Positions 16,632 through 36,243 of a stretch of 64,000 bases of DNA are shown here, in pieces (position 1 is the first letter of the stretch; each line of letters begins with the position of its first letter). Under the pieces are notes generated by a model. That model was not told where the DNA came from and ran no database searches. It saw only the letters and a program-made list of their open reading frames with translations. Position numbers and translations under genes: made by a program. Origin of the DNA: Sulfurimonas sp. HSL3-7 (GTDB taxonomy: Bacteria; Campylobacterota; Campylobacteria; Campylobacterales; Sulfurimonadaceae); NCBI RefSeq assembly GCF_039645985.1, contig NZ_CP147919.1, forward strand, positions 2,418,001 through 2,482,000, read 5' to 3'.

Positions 16632-17453
16632 TCAAATCCAAATATTATCCAGTAATCTTGTCGTTCCGCTGATCGCCTCGACAAGAATGATAGTGTTGCC
16701 TATCTCAACATGTTCAATCGGTTCGAAAGAGCGGTTCACAATGGTCACATACTCAACATCCAGCGGCGCTAAAATAGCCAGCATCTCTTCTCTGATCCTG
16801 GAGACATGCAATTCATTTTTCATCACCATCTGTGTTGCAGTACGCAGGGACTTGATGATCTTAAGTGCCTCCTCCCGCTCTTGCTCGCTCAGATACACAT
16901 TTCGCGAGCTCATCGCCAGACCGTCTTTCTCCCGCAGCGTGGCCATCGGAACGATCTCGACGTTCATAAAAAGATTTGCCACCATCGTCTCGATCAGCAT
17001 CAACTGCTGCGCATCTTTTTTACCGAAATAGGCGCGTGTCGGATTGACGATATTGAACAGCTTATTGACGACGGTCAGGACACCCGAAAAGTGCCCGGGA
17101 CGGGAGTTCCCCTCCATAATATAGCCGCGTACGCTGGGCGCATTGAGGCTCACCTCGTCCTCGCCGTACATCTCGCTTGCATCCGGGTAGAAAAGGTAAT
17201 CGACCCCGCTGAGTTCGCACACTTTTTTGTCTGCCTCTTCACGGCGCGGGTAGGCATCAAGATCTTCACCTTCTAAAAACTGTGTCGGGTTGACAAAGAT
17301 CGAGACAACGACAAGGTCATTAGCCTCCCGTGCCGCCTCGATAAGGCTCCGGTGGCCTAGATGCAGCGCGCCCATCGTCGGCACGAACCCGATCGTTCCC
17401 TGCTCCTCTTTCAACAGTTTTTTCAACTCCAACGGTGAATGAACAACCCTCAT
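16632..17453 (-). CDS. panC: Pantothenate synthetase
   Basis: Condenses pantoate with beta-alanine using ATP (pantoyl-adenylate intermediate), the last step to pantothenate. 273 residues; nucleotidyl-transferase motif PTMGALHLGHRSLI (25-38, HIGH-like HLGH), the SIFVNPTQF block, KDAQQLMLIETM substrate region, and the KMS-like MSSRNVYLS. The partner panD, which supplies beta-alanine, lies at 48.4-48.8 kb, so the pathway genes are unlinked here. Confidence 0.97.
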   Translation of the reverse strand: MRVVHSPLELKKLLKEEQGTIGFVPTMGALHLGHRSLIEAAREANDLVVVSIFVNPTQFLEGEDLDAYPRREEADKKVCELSGVDYLFYPDASEMYGEDEVSLNAPSVRGYIMEGNSRPGHFSGVLTVVNKLFNIVNPTRAYFGKKDAQQLMLIETMVANLFMNVEIVPMATLREKDGLAMSSRNVYLSEQEREEALKIIKSLRTATQMVMKNELHVSRIREEMLAILAPLDVEYVTIVNRSFEPIEHVEIGNTIILVEAISGTTRLLDNIWI

Positions 17454-17523
17454 ATTTTAAGCCCTTATACACTATAATCTACTTCTATAAAACGCAATTA
17501 TATCAAGAATTACTGGACAATTT

Positions 17524-18621
17524 ATGGACCACTACGAATACAGTGAACTGCTTAAAACCTTACATACAAAAATGGATAACATTGCCGGTGTTGTCCAGCC
17601 GGAAAAGATCAGAGAGGAGCTCAAGGAGATTGAACGCCTTGAAAACTCTGACGGTTTTTGGAACGATGCGGCCAATGCTGCCAACGTACAAAAAGAGAAG
17701 ACCCAGCTCGAGCGTAAACTCGATAAGTTCAATGTAGCGCTAACGGCCCTGACAGATGCGGAAGATCTTTACGAGATGGGCAAAGAGGAGGGTGACGAAG
17801 AGACAATTGAGACACTCTTTGCCGAAGCCGATTCTCTGGATGAGCAGGTAAAAAGCATGGAGGTCTCGATGCTGCTCAGCGGCCCGCAAGACGCTAACAA
17901 TGCCATCGTCTCCATTCACCCGGGTGCCGGCGGTACCGAGTCCCAGGATTGGGCATCGATACTGCTTCGCATGTACACCCGCTGGGCAGAGCGCCATGAC
18001 TTTAAAGTGGAGAAGATGGATTACCAGGCAGGTGATGAGGCCGGCATCAAAGATGCGACCATCATCATCCGCGGCGAGAATGCCTACGGCTACCTGAAAG
18101 TCGAGAACGGTATACACCGTCTTGTCCGCATCAGCCCATTTGACTCCAATGCCAAACGCCACACCTCATTTGCTTCGGTGATGGTCTCACCAGAGATCGA
18201 CGATGACATCGATATCGTTATCGAAGACAAGGATATCCGCATCGACACCTACCGCGCTTCGGGTGCAGGCGGCCAACACGTTAATAAGACCGAGTCGGCT
18301 ATCCGTATCACCCATATCGACACCGGGATCGTCGTACAGTGTCAAAACGACCGCTCACAGCACAAAAACAAAGCGGCCGCGATGAAGATGCTGAAGTCGC
18401 GTCTTTATGAGTACCAGATGGCGCTGAAGCAGGCAGAACTGGATGGAGTCGAAAAGAGTGAGATCGGCTGGGGACATCAGATACGTTCTTATGTCATGCA
18501 GCCCTATCAACAGGTTAAAGACACCCGTTCTAACGAAGCCTATTCACAGGTCAATGCCATCCTCGACGGCGACATCGACAAAATGCTCGAAGGCGTACTT
18601 ATCGCACAAAGCCGCAGCTAG
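17524..18621 (+). CDS. prfB: Peptide chain release factor 2, no programmed frameshift
   Basis: Recognises UGA and UAA and triggers peptide release. 365 residues in one uninterrupted frame; the anticodon-like tripeptide SPF occurs in [11 protein letters not shown] and the catalytic GGQ in [13 protein letters not shown] (near residue 245). Many bacteria autoregulate RF2 through an internal UGA and +1 shift near codon 26; here the N-terminal region has no in-frame stop, so that control is absent. The stop codon overlaps the stop of the convergent cold-shock gene in a CTAG. Confidence 0.97.
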   Translation: MDHYEYSELLKTLHTKMDNIAGVVQPEKIREELKEIERLENSDGFWNDAANAANVQKEKTQLERKLDKFNVALTALTDAEDLYEMGKEEGDEETIETLFAEADSLDEQVKSMEVSMLLSGPQDANNAIVSIHPGAGGTESQDWASILLRMYTRWAERHDFKVEKMDYQAGDEAGIKDATIIIRGENAYGYLKVENGIHRLVRISPFDSNAKRHTSFASVMVSPEIDDDIDIVIEDKDIRIDTYRASGAGGQHVNKTESAIRITHIDTGIVVQCQNDRSQHKNKAAAMKMLKSRLYEYQMALKQAELDGVEKSEIGWGHQIRSYVMQPYQQVKDTRSNEAYSQVNAILDGDIDKMLEGVLIAQSRS

Positions 18622-18848
18622 ACCTGCGCTATCGGCGCAACATTTTGCGCCATCAACCCTTTGGGCCCTTCACATACTTCAAATGTGACTCTCAGCCCCT
18701 CATTAAGCGTGTAACGTTTTTTATCGCTATTGAGATTGATATTGCGAAAATGGACAAAAAGGTCCTCTCCGCCGCTGTCTTGTTCAATAAACCCGTATCC
18801 TTTGACCTCATTGAACCATCGGACAGTACCTGTAGCCAAGGCAGCCAT
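18618..18848 (-). CDS. Cold-shock-domain protein (CspA family)
   Basis: Small single-stranded nucleic-acid-binding protein, likely RNA chaperone. 76 residues with [18 protein letters not shown] (RNP1 KGYGFIE) and DLFVHF (RNP2), slightly longer than CspA. RBS AAAGGATG before ATG. Convergent with prfB, overlapping by 4 bp. A perfect GGCGCAA/TTGCGCC hairpin (18634-18651) sits inside its 3' end and could end prfB transcription. Confidence 0.95.
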   Translation of the reverse strand: MAALATGTVRWFNEVKGYGFIEQDSGGEDLFVHFRNINLNSDKKRYTLNEGLRVTFEVCEGPKGLMAQNVAPIAQV

Positions 18849-19017
18849 TTATCATCCTTTTGAATTTTGGCGGCAGTATAGCTCAAAAACAATGAATTTT
18901 TTATATACCTGCAGCAGCGAAAAAAGTGTCATCATCGCTGTTTTACACTTGCTTAGAATGGCAGCATTGATCTATTGCTTTACCTCTGTTTTACCTCTGC
19001 TGTGGCAATATTCCGCA

Positions 19018-19743
19018 ATGAATCATCTCTTAAAAGAGTGTGCTCTATCCGAGCAGTGCTCCTATCTTCCGGGCCTTGAACAAACCACGCACTACAAAAT
19101 CATAGAGAAGTGTAGTATTGAGTACAATGAACTGCTTATCGAACGCGGCTGGCGTCGCTTCGGTAATATGTTTTTTCGTCCGATGTGTACGGGGTGCAGT
19201 GCCTGTGAAAGCATTAAGATCGATGTCAACGGGTATGTTTTTTCCAAATCTGAAAAACGTGTCATCAAAAAAAATGCCCATCTTAAAACCTTGATCCGCA
19301 GACCTTCTGCATCCCAAAGCCACATTGCACTGTTTGAAAAATATCATGAGTTTATGCACAACAAACGGGGTTGGGAACAGCAGCCGATCAACATCAAAAA
19401 CTATTACATGTCTTTTGTCAACGGGTTTAATGAGTATGGCTATGAGGTGCTCTACTTTGATGGTGATAAGCTCATAGCCGTCGATCTCATCGATATACTG
19501 CCAAACGGGGTCTCATCGATCTATTTCTATTATGACCCGGACTATCAGCATCTCTCCCTCGGAAAGTATTCCATGCTGCGACAGATCATATACGCCAAGA
19601 CCAATCATCTGGAGTGGATCTATATGGGATATTATGTGAAAGAGTGCCGTAGCCTTGCCTATAAAGGAGACTATAAACCCTACCTCACTTTGGATGGCAG
19701 CCCCAAAGAAGGTGACGAACCTCTATGGTATGAAAAAGTGTAA
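19018..19743 (+). CDS. bpt: Aspartate/glutamate leucyltransferase (bacterial N-end rule)
   Basis: Transfers Leu from Leu-tRNA to N-terminal Asp/Glu, marking proteins for ClpSAP degradation. From ATG 19018 the product is 241 residues, matching the family length (about 235-245). Conserved parts: the N-terminal Cys region (CALSEQCSYLPG), the RGWRRFGNMFFRPMC-x2-C block (CTGCSAC), and the GNAT-like C-terminus (SSIYFYYDPDYQ...SLGKYSML, YMGYYVKEC). The frame is open upstream to 18730, but that region lies over the cold-shock gene and is unlike the family. No strong ribosome site is visible, so the start is moderately certain. Confidence 0.88.
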   Translation: MNHLLKECALSEQCSYLPGLEQTTHYKIIEKCSIEYNELLIERGWRRFGNMFFRPMCTGCSACESIKIDVNGYVFSKSEKRVIKKNAHLKTLIRRPSASQSHIALFEKYHEFMHNKRGWEQQPINIKNYYMSFVNGFNEYGYEVLYFDGDKLIAVDLIDILPNGVSSIYFYYDPDYQHLSLGKYSMLRQIIYAKTNHLEWIYMGYYVKECRSLAYKGDYKPYLTLDGSPKEGDEPLWYEKV

Positions 19744-19757
19744 CGCAATGATGCGCC

Positions 19758-20423
19758 CTACTCCATTCCCAGCTCTTTTTTCTGTTCGTTCATTACTTTC
19801 TTCTTTTCACGTTCCCTCTCTTCGCTGACAGAACGTTCCAGGGCCTCGCTTCTGGCCTTCTCTGTTGCGCGCATGCGTTTAAGGAGCGCTTCTTTTCTCA
19901 ACGCTTCAGCATTAACACTTTGAGTGCGATTCTGATCATCCGTCAATGTACGTTCATACGCTCTGTAGAGCGGTTCAATGACAGTAAGGTTTTGTTCCTC
20001 AGAAAACTCTTCATAATATTGGATCAGTTGACTGTTGTATGCTTGAGGATCGATGATGCCAATCGTAATCATCGCTGTCACTGTTTCTCCGTCTTCATCC
20101 TGCATCGCTTCTTCAAAACGCTCGCGTGCGCCCGATACGATGGTATCGTGTTCTGTAGAGAGTGCCCGCAGCTTATTGAGATAGGCTTTTGCGTTGACCG
20201 ATGGCTTCTTCGCATCTACGGCAAAGCCCATTGTTTTACTCTGCTCGGCCTCTTCTATATACGTATCAATAAACGGTATGTAATCACACATTGACGCCAG
20301 CTCTTTTAACTGCTCGAATTTTTCAATGTCGTTATAGACGACATCACCCAGAGCTGCAAAAGAGACCGGATTTTCGGCATAAAGAACAACGGAGAAGATG
20401 AGAGAGAATAGATATTTTTGCAT
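19758..20423 (-). CDS. Secreted hypothetical protein with charged helical tail
   Basis: Not recognised. About 221 residues from ATG 20423 (an upstream ATG at 20435 is possible). Short signal peptide (KYLFSLIFSVVLYA), a helical domain (two short repeats around ALSTEHDTIVSG and ERFEEAM), and a C-terminal coiled coil very rich in Arg/Glu/Lys (REKKKVMNEQKKELG). Likely periplasmic. Convergent with bpt. Confidence 0.65.
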   Translation of the reverse strand: MQKYLFSLIFSVVLYAENPVSFAALGDVVYNDIEKFEQLKELASMCDYIPFIDTYIEEAEQSKTMGFAVDAKKPSVNAKAYLNKLRALSTEHDTIVSGARERFEEAMQDEDGETVTAMITIGIIDPQAYNSQLIQYYEEFSEEQNLTVIEPLYRAYERTLTDDQNRTQSVNAEALRKEALLKRMRATEKARSEALERSVSEEREREKKKVMNEQKKELGME

Positions 20424-20609
20424 TACAACGCCCATAATTATATTTTAATTTTATATTTTACATCCAAATAGTTAAAGTTGGTGTTAATAGGAACAAAAAT
20501 CAATGATTGTTGAAGGAATTCTATTTGCTGCACTCAAAATGATTTTATTTCGGAAAGAGTTTTTTAGCAGAAGTGCTATTGGAAGCGTATCCCATCAGCT
20601 GTTAGTGGC

Positions 20610-20663
20610 ACAAAAATTAAAAAAAAAGGGGAAATAAAAGAGAAGAGCCTGGCTATTGCCAAA
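20610..20663 (-). terminator. Putative terminator after fusA
   Basis: On the minus strand TTGGC-AATA-GCCAG is followed within about 20 bases by a long pyrimidine/T-rich run. It is the end of the str operon, 28 bp past the fusA stop. Confidence 0.5.
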
Positions 20664-20690
20664 CTCTCAGACGCATAAACGCTGTAAGAA

Positions 20691-22781
20691 TTAACCGTTA
20701 CGTTTTTTGATGATCTCTTCGGCAACGTTGCGTGGAACTTCTTCGTAGTGATCGAATTCCATTGCATATGTTGCACGTCCCTGAGTCGCAGAACGAAGGT
20801 CAGTCGAGTAACCGAACATCTCAGAAAGCGGTACGAATGCATCAACGATCTTGTTGCCCGCACGGTCACCCATGTTGTTAACCTGACCGCGACGACGGTT
20901 AAGGTCACCGATAACGTCACCCATGAAATCTTCTGGAACTTCGACTTCGACTTTCATCAACGGCTCAAGGATCGCTGGATCAGCTTTTCTTGCACCCTCT
21001 TTGAATCCCATAGATGCAGCCAATTTAAATGCCATCTCATTCGAGTCGACATCGTGGTATGAACCGTCATAAAGTGTTACATCGACATCTTCGATAGGGT
21101 AACCGGCAAGAACACCGTTTTGCATCGCCTCTTCACAACCTTTTTCAACCGCCGGGATATATTCGCGAGGAACCGTACCACCTTTGATCTCATTGTGGAA
21201 GACATAACCTGTACCTGGTTCACCCGGCTTGATCGTAAGATATACGTGTCCGAACTGACCGCGTCCACCAGACTGCTTAGCATATTTGTATTCTTGGTTA
21301 ACTTCTTTTTTGATCGTTTCACGGTAAGAAACCTGTGGCGCACCAACTTCCGCTTCAACTTTGAACTCGCGGAACATACGATCTACAAGGATCTCAAGGT
21401 GTAGCTCACCCATACCCGAAATAATCGTCTGGCCAGACTCTTCATCAGTGTGTACACGGAAAGATGGATCTTCTGCAGCAAGTTTACCAAGTGCGATACC
21501 CATTTTTTCCTGGTCAGCTTTAGTCTTAGGCTCAACAGCAACAGAGATAACCGGTTCCGGGAAGTCCATACGCTCTAGTACGACTTTATCTTCCGGTGCA
21601 CACAGTGTATCACCAGTCGTTGTTGATTTAAGACCAACAACCGCACCGATCTCACCAGCGTAAATCTCTTTAACTTCTTCACGTTTGATCGCGTGCATCT
21701 TCATGATACGACCGATACGCTCTTTCTTGTCTTTAGTCGAGTTATGGACATATGATCCAGACTCAAGAGAACCACGGTAAACACGGATAAATGTCAATTG
21801 ACCTACGAATGGATCCGTCATGATCTTGAATGCCAATGAAGCGAATGCACCGTTATCAGTCGATGGTACGGTAACCTCTTCTTCTTCATTATCCATCATC
21901 GTACCTTTGATCGCCGGAGCTTCAACCGGTGAAGGAAGGTAAGCAACAACAGCGTCAAGAAGTGTCTGAACACCTTTGTTCTTAAACGCAGTACCTGCTG
22001 TCATCGGAACGATGTGCATAGCGATAGTCGCTGCTTTGATACCTGCAACGATCTCTTCTTCAGAAACTTCTTCGCCTTCTAGGAATTTTTCCATAAGCTC
22101 TTCGTTACCGTCAACAGAAGAGATCTCTTCGATCATCTTTTCGCGGTACTCAGTAGCTTTGTCAAGCATATCAGCAGGAATCTCTTCAACGTGATAGTTA
22201 GAACCCATCGCCGCATCTTGATCCCAAACGATCGCTTTCATTTTCACAAGGTCTACAACACCCTGGAAGTTATCTTCAGCGCCGATTGGCAGCTGAATTG
22301 GAACCGGGTTACCTTTCAAACGGTCACGGATCTGGTTCTCTACTTCGTAGAAATCAGCACCCGTACGGTCCATCTTGTTAACAAAAACAATTGATGGTAC
22401 GCCGTAACGGTTACGTTGACGCCATACTGTCTCAGACTGCGGCTGAACACCACCGACCGCACAGAATACAGAGACTGCACCGTCAAGTACACGCATAGAA
22501 CGCTCAACTTCGATCGTGAAGTCAACGTGGCCCGGAGTATCGATAATGTTGATCTGTTTACCAGACCATTCACATGTTGTTGCAGCAGACGTAATCGTAA
22601 TACCGCGCTCTTGTTCTTGTTCCATCCAGTCCATAGTTGCTGCACCGTCGTGAACTTCACCGATCTTGTGCTCAACACCCGTATAGAAAAGAATACGTTC
22701 TGTTGTTGTTGTCTTACCGGCATCAATGTGCGCAGCAATACCGATGTTTCTTACATCTTCAAGTTTATGAGATCTTGCCAT
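20691..22781 (-). CDS. fusA: Elongation factor G
   Basis: GTPase that drives ribosomal translocation and, with RRF, recycling. 696 residues; G1 AHIDAGKT (17-24), switch RGITI, G3 DTPGH (about 81-85), G4 NKMD (about 135-138), domain II, and the conserved domain IV-V segments ([20 protein letters not shown] near the C-terminus). Last gene of rpsL-rpsG-fusA; tuf is not here but in the beta operon about 14 kb upstream. Confidence 0.99.
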   Translation of the reverse strand: MARSHKLEDVRNIGIAAHIDAGKTTTTERILFYTGVEHKIGEVHDGAATMDWMEQEQERGITITSAATTCEWSGKQINIIDTPGHVDFTIEVERSMRVLDGAVSVFCAVGGVQPQSETVWRQRNRYGVPSIVFVNKMDRTGADFYEVENQIRDRLKGNPVPIQLPIGAEDNFQGVVDLVKMKAIVWDQDAAMGSNYHVEEIPADMLDKATEYREKMIEEISSVDGNEELMEKFLEGEEVSEEEIVAGIKAATIAMHIVPMTAGTAFKNKGVQTLLDAVVAYLPSPVEAPAIKGTMMDNEEEEVTVPSTDNGAFASLAFKIMTDPFVGQLTFIRVYRGSLESGSYVHNSTKDKKERIGRIMKMHAIKREEVKEIYAGEIGAVVGLKSTTTGDTLCAPEDKVVLERMDFPEPVISVAVEPKTKADQEKMGIALGKLAAEDPSFRVHTDEESGQTIISGMGELHLEILVDRMFREFKVEAEVGAPQVSYRETIKKEVNQEYKYAKQSGGRGQFGHVYLTIKPGEPGTGYVFHNEIKGGTVPREYIPAVEKGCEEAMQNGVLAGYPIEDVDVTLYDGSYHDVDSNEMAFKLAASMGFKEGARKADPAILEPLMKVEVEVPEDFMGDVIGDLNRRRGQVNNMGDRAGNKIVDAFVPLSEMFGYSTDLRSATQGRATYAMEFDHYEEVPRNVAEEIIKKRNG

Positions 22782-22819
22782 AATTAATGTCCTATTATCT
22801 GTATTAAAATGTGAAAATG

Positions 22820-22908
22820 GGGAAGCGGAAATCGGAAATCAGACCGTGATCTATTTTCCGCTTTCCGTTATCCATTTTCCGAAAACACTTACCTGCTGGT
22901 AAGTGTAA
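22820..22908 (-). promoter_or_regulatory. Two hairpins in the rpsG-fusA spacer
   Basis: The 136-bp spacer contains a long imperfect inverted repeat with arms AGCGGAAAT (22823-22831) and ATTTTCCGCT (22852-22861), built of repeated TTTCCG units, and a perfect stem ACACTTA/TAAGTGT with an 8-nt loop (22887-22908). Possible sites for RNA processing, attenuation or r-protein feedback between S7 and EF-G; the role is inferred. Confidence 0.4.
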
Positions 22909-22917
22909 ACGTAACTG

Positions 22918-23394
<477 letters not shown>

Positions 23395-23451
23395 TTACTT
23401 CAATTAATGAATAATTTACTCAAAAGCCTTACAGCTTCTGTTCTGGCCTGA

Positions 23452-23823
23452 TTATTTAGGCTTCTTAGTACCGTATTTAGAACGGGCTACTTTACGGTTG
23501 GCAACACCAGCTGTATCGAGTGCACCACGGACGATGTGATACTTAACACCAGGTAAATCTTTGATACGGCCGCCACGTACGAGTACGATTGAGTGCTCTT
23601 GAAGGTTGTGACCCTCACCACCGATATACGAAATAACTTCGAATCCTGAAGTTAAACGGACTTTGGCAACTTTACGAAGCGCCGAGTTTGGTTTTTTTGG
23701 TGTAGTTGTATAAACACGTGTACATACACCACGACGTTGTGGACAGTTCACAAGAGCTGGTGATTTTGATTTTTTAATCACTTGTTTGCGCTCTTTACGA
23801 ATCAATTGGTTGATTGTAGGCAT
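23452..23823 (-). CDS. rpsL: 30S ribosomal protein S12
   Basis: Decoding-centre protein. 123 residues; begins with [13 protein letters not shown], and has the conserved loop [16 protein letters not shown], where Lys after TTPKKP (about residue 43) is the usual streptomycin-sensitive form, then [10 protein letters not shown]. First gene of the str operon, 229 bp after rpoC, so its own promoter is likely in that AT-rich gap. Confidence 0.98.
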   Translation of the reverse strand: MPTINQLIRKERKQVIKKSKSPALVNCPQRRGVCTRVYTTTPKKPNSALRKVAKVRLTSGFEVISYIGGEGHNLQEHSIVLVRGGRIKDLPGVKYHIVRGALDTAGVANRKVARSKYGTKKPK

Positions 23824-24052
23824 ACAATTCCTTTCTTAAAATGTTCCAGTAGATTACTCTTAAGGGAGTAATAAACGCGCAATAATACACAAATAATGAT
23901 AAATAGTAGCTTTAAGTAAACAGTTAAATGATTTTGAAGAAATGAAAGTGAATGAAAGTAAAATGCGGAAATAGCGTTGCCGTCATTTCACAAAAAAGCC
24001 ATCTGCCTTGCCCTTGACGGGTAGGACAGACATGCAGCGACAAAGAAGGGGC

Positions 24053-33073
<9,021 letters not shown>

Positions 33074-33442
33074 TTACTTAACTTCGACTGTTGCACCAGC
33101 TTCTTCAAGCTCTTTTTTAGCAGCTTCAGCAGTCTCTTTATCAACGCCTTCTTTGATTGTTGATGGAGTACCCTCAGCAGCTTCTTTAGCCTCTTTAAGA
33201 CCAAGACCTGTTAGTGCACGTACCGCTTTAATAACGTTGATTTTTTTCGCACCAGCGTCAACAAGTACAACATCAAACTCAGTTTTTTCTTCTGCAGCTT
33301 CAGCAGCAACAGCACCACCGGCAACCGCTACAGGTTGAGCAGATACACCGAATTTTTCTTCGAATTCTTTTACAAGCTCAGAAAGCTCAAGAACAGATAG
33401 ACCAGAAATGAATTCTAATACGTCTTCTTTAGTTACAGCCAT
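33074..33442 (-). CDS. rplL: 50S ribosomal protein L7/L12
   Basis: Stalk protein that recruits translational GTPases. 122 residues from ATG 33442 with GGAGA 5-6 bp upstream; an ATG four codons earlier overlaps the ribosome site. N-terminal dimer domain, Ala-rich hinge ([13 protein letters not shown]) and the C-terminal domain with [21 protein letters not shown]. Follows rplJ by 67 bp. Confidence 0.98.
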   Translation of the reverse strand: MAVTKEDVLEFISGLSVLELSELVKEFEEKFGVSAQPVAVAGGAVAAEAAEEKTEFDVVLVDAGAKKINVIKAVRALTGLGLKEAKEAAEGTPSTIKEGVDKETAEAAKKELEEAGATVEVK

Positions 33443-33509
33443 AGTATTCTCCATGAATATATTTTTTTTAATTTTGAGTGGTTAAGCCACAAATCTCTTG
33501 AAGGAGGGG

Positions 33510-33992
33510 CTACGCCTCTTCTTCTTTTTTACGTTTAAGCGCATCGAGGCCAATTGTGAAATTCGCAACCGGGGCCATCCATGTCGCAGCAAGCATACCG
33601 AGTAGTTCTTCGCGACCCGGTAGTTTTGCGAATGCTTCGATCTTTGCAACGTCAGCCGGTTCACCGTCAAGGTAACCAGACTTAATTACAAATTTATCGT
33701 TAGTCTTCGCGAAATCAGCAGCGATTTTAGAGGCAGAAATAACATCATCAGACCATAGGAAGATGTTTGTATCTTTAATCTCTACACCGCTCATTCCCGC
33801 ATTATTCAATGCGATTGTTGCCAAAGTATTTTTAACAACCTGAACACTTGTATCTTTAGTTTTTGCCGCTTTACGTAACGCTTCCAGTTCGCTAACACCA
33901 AGACCTTTGTAGTCACAAATGACTACGGCAGTCGTATTCTCAAACGAAGAGGTAAGTTGCGCAATTACTTCAGCTTTTTTAGCTTTAAGCAT
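33510..33992 (-). CDS. rplJ: 50S ribosomal protein L10
   Basis: Base of the L7/L12 stalk and usual translational repressor of its own operon. 160 residues from ATG 33992: the AAGGAG site is 7 bp upstream of this ATG but only 1 bp from the other ATG at 33998. Typical opening (AKKAEVIAQL), the VVICDYKGLGVSELEALRK segment and a C-terminal helix that carries L12 dimers. Confidence 0.97.
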   Translation of the reverse strand: MLKAKKAEVIAQLTSSFENTTAVVICDYKGLGVSELEALRKAAKTKDTSVQVVKNTLATIALNNAGMSGVEIKDTNIFLWSDDVISASKIAADFAKTNDKFVIKSGYLDGEPADVAKIEAFAKLPGREELLGMLAATWMAPVANFTIGLDALKRKKEEEA

Positions 33993-34180
33993 GTTCATTC
34001 TCCTTTCCAGACTTTAACTTCAAGCGGGGCGGGAAAGGCCGATTAAGCTCACTGCATACTCTGCAGATACCCCCAACTCTCTTCAGTCCAAGTAATTCAG
34101 ATCTCCAAAATGAAAATCTTTAGGCTGGATTCCGATGAATTCAGACTAAAAAGCTTCATAACCCAAAAAAGGCGAACGAA
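33993..34180 (-). promoter_or_regulatory. Likely L10 leader of rplJL
   Basis: A 190-nt untranslated leader lies between the nested promoter and rplJ. In many bacteria this interval carries the L10(L12)4-binding leader that represses rplJL translation. I see CTGCAG-like and AAAGATTTTC-type short pairings but did not fold it fully; assignment rests on position and length. Confidence 0.45.
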
Positions 34181-34220
34181 ATTATAGCGAAAAACCGCTC
34201 TAAAATCAAATCGCCTTTTT
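34166..34220 (-). promoter_or_regulatory. rplJL promoter nested inside terminator arms
   Basis: Minus-strand promoter with -35 TTGATT (34204-34209), 17-bp spacer and -10 TATAAT (34181-34186). It is enclosed by inverted arms AAAAAGGCGA (34211-34220) and TCGCCTTTTTT (34166-34175), which can act as an rplA terminator; an inner stem AGCG/CGCT lies at 34186-34199. The rplKA transcript thus can end in the same DNA from which rplJL-rpoBC starts. Confidence 0.7.
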
Positions 34221-34235
34221 AGATAAAAAGTATAA

Positions 34236-34931
34236 TTATTTAATGTCAGCTAGTTCTGCAACATCAAATTTAATTGCAGGGCTCATAGTCAATGAAAGTG
34301 CTGCATTTTTGATATAACGACCTTTAGCTGAAGCTGGTTTCTGCTTGTTGATCGCTGTAACAAATGCTTTGATGTTCTCACTGATTTTCTCTGCATCGAA
34401 GCTAACTTTACCGATACCGGCGTGGATGTTACCTTTTTTGTCAACACGGAACGCGACCTGACCGCCTTTTACATTGTTAACAGCCGTTGCTACATCTGGA
34501 GTAACTGTACCTGTCTTAGGGTTTGGCATCATACCTTTTGGCCCCAGAATACGACCAATCTTACCAACAAGACCCATACAGTCAGGTGCTGCGACAACAA
34601 CGTCGAAGTTGATGTCACCGGCTTGGATCTGCTCTACAAGGTCATCAGTACCAACAATATCGGCACCTGCTGCTTTAGCTTCATCGGCTTTGGCACCTTT
34701 AGCAAATACAGCAACACGTACTACTTTACCAGTACCGTGAGGTAGTACGATTGCACCACGAACCATTTGATCAGCGTGACGCGGATCAACATTAAGGTTC
34801 ATCGCGATCTCTACTGTTTCATCAAAGTTTGCTGATTTTAGCTCTTGCATAAAAGCTGCTGCTTCAGCAACAGAATATTTTTTTGTATTATCAATTTTTT
34901 CGCTCAATTGTTTATAGCGTTTGCTTGCCAT
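34236..34931 (-). CDS. rplA: 50S ribosomal protein L1
   Basis: L1-stalk protein that guides exit of deacylated tRNA and represses rplKA translation. 231 residues, full length; family blocks [37 protein letters not shown] and [13 protein letters not shown]. Follows rplK by 69 bp with a GGAGA site. Confidence 0.98.
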   Translation of the reverse strand: MASKRYKQLSEKIDNTKKYSVAEAAAFMQELKSANFDETVEIAMNLNVDPRHADQMVRGAIVLPHGTGKVVRVAVFAKGAKADEAKAAGADIVGTDDLVEQIQAGDINFDVVVAAPDCMGLVGKIGRILGPKGMMPNPKTGTVTPDVATAVNNVKGGQVAFRVDKKGNIHAGIGKVSFDAEKISENIKAFVTAINKQKPASAKGRYIKNAALSLTMSPAIKFDVAELADIK

Positions 34932-35000
34932 TTTGATTCTCCGTTATAAATCTGCCGCATAGTTTAAGATCACTGCGGTCGATGATCATTTTCGCAGGTT

Positions 35001-35426
35001 TTAGTCTACGATCTCAATACCCATTGAACGTGCAGAACCAGCGATAGTGTTTGCCGCTTGTTCTTCGTCGTCTGTATTAAGGTCTGCGATCTTCATTTTT
35101 ACAACTTCCATAAGCTGTGCTTTGGTGATCTGACCAACTTTGTTTTTAAGTGGATTGTCAGTCCCTTTTTTAAGACCGGCTGCTTTCATAAGAAGTGCAG
35201 ATGCCGGTGGTTGTTTCGTGACAAAAGTGAAACTTCTGTCGCTGTAAACCGTGATAATCGTTGGAACTTTGAATCCCATCTTATCTTTTGTTTTTTCATT
35301 GAATGCTTTACAGAATTCCATGATATTGACACCGCGTTGACCTAGCGCAGGTCCAACCGGTGGTGCAGGGTTAGCTGCGCCGGCTTGAATCTGAAGCTTA
35401 ATATAACCCATAACCTTTTTTGCCAT
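35001..35426 (-). CDS. rplK: 50S ribosomal protein L11
   Basis: GTPase-centre protein bound by factors, RelA and thiopeptides. 141 residues; N-terminal domain with [20 protein letters not shown], the linker, and C-terminal KTPPASALL-equivalent [15 protein letters not shown]. Twenty bp after nusG. Confidence 0.98.
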   Translation of the reverse strand: MAKKVMGYIKLQIQAGAANPAPPVGPALGQRGVNIMEFCKAFNEKTKDKMGFKVPTIITVYSDRSFTFVTKQPPASALLMKAAGLKKGTDNPLKNKVGQITKAQLMEVVKMKIADLNTDDEEQAANTIAGSARSMGIEIVD

Positions 35427-35446
35427 AGTTCTTTCCTTTTTTGAGA

Positions 35447-35974
35447 TTAAATAATTTTTTCAACTTGTGAATATGAGATATCCACCGGTGTTGAACGACC
35501 AAAGATCGAAACGTTGAGCTTAAGTGTTCCGTGTTCGACATCGTATTCGTCGACAGTCCCTGTGAAGTTGGCAAACGGGCCGTCAATAATGCGAACCATT
35601 TCCCCATTTTCAAAATAGACTTTCGGTTTTGGTGCCGGACGGTTATTGACACGGTCAAGAATCGTGTTAATATCGTTTTCACTCAACGGTGTAGGTGTAT
35701 TCCCTTCACCGATAAAACCGGATACTTTCGGAACACTTTGAATCAGTGTCTGCAGCTCAGTATCAAGGTCTACATTGATAAAAACGTATCCTGAGTAAAG
35801 CGAGCGCTCAGAAAGCTTTTTTTTACCGCTCTTCATCTCGACAACATCTTCTGTCGGAACGATCACTTCGGCGATTCGGTCCTGAAGATTGTTCTCTTCG
35901 ATCAGGTTAAGAATCGCCTCACGAACTTTACGCTCACTACCATAGGTCTGAATTGAGTACCATTTGTGTGCCAT
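35447..35974 (-). CDS. nusG: Transcription termination/antitermination protein NusG
   Basis: Binds RNA polymerase beta' and couples to Rho or to ribosomal S10. 175 residues; NGN domain starting [16 protein letters not shown], and a C-terminal KOW domain with [16 protein letters not shown]. Located 10 bp after secE, the normal order. Confidence 0.97.
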   Translation of the reverse strand: MAHKWYSIQTYGSERKVREAILNLIEENNLQDRIAEVIVPTEDVVEMKSGKKKLSERSLYSGYVFINVDLDTELQTLIQSVPKVSGFIGEGNTPTPLSENDINTILDRVNNRPAPKPKVYFENGEMVRIIDGPFANFTGTVDEYDVEHGTLKLNVSIFGRSTPVDISYSQVEKII

Positions 35975-35984
35975 TGACCGATCC

Positions 35985-36170
35985 TTATCCTAGAATTGCA
36001 GATAGCACGGTTGACATCAACAAGTCAACCAATGCCAAAAAGATAGAGATGACAGTGACTACCAAAAAAACTGCAAAAAATGCCTGCTTCACCTGCCCTT
36101 GTGTCGGGAAGATGACCTTAGCTAATTCACTTTTTGCATTTCTGAATGCGCCTGTTAAACTGTTTTTCAT
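35985..36170 (-). CDS. secE: Preprotein translocase subunit SecE
   Basis: Clamps SecY in the Sec channel. 61 residues from ATG 36170 with GAGGA about 8 bp upstream; the frame extends ten codons further without a ribosome site. Short form with a single membrane helix (FFAVFLVVTVISIFLALVD) preceded by the amphipathic ELAKVIFPT segment typical of the family. Confidence 0.95.
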   Translation of the reverse strand: MKNSLTGAFRNAKSELAKVIFPTQGQVKQAFFAVFLVVTVISIFLALVDLLMSTVLSAILG

Positions 36171-36243
36171 CTCTGATTCCTCTATTACATTTGCAATCAA
36201 TAGAGCTCATTAGCTGCATTGATCATAAATGATACGTTATATG

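Noticed and set aside
18730-19017. 96-codon N-terminal extension of bpt
   Set aside because: It overlaps the cold-shock gene and its upstream region, and is unlike family members, which begin near residue MNHLLKEC.
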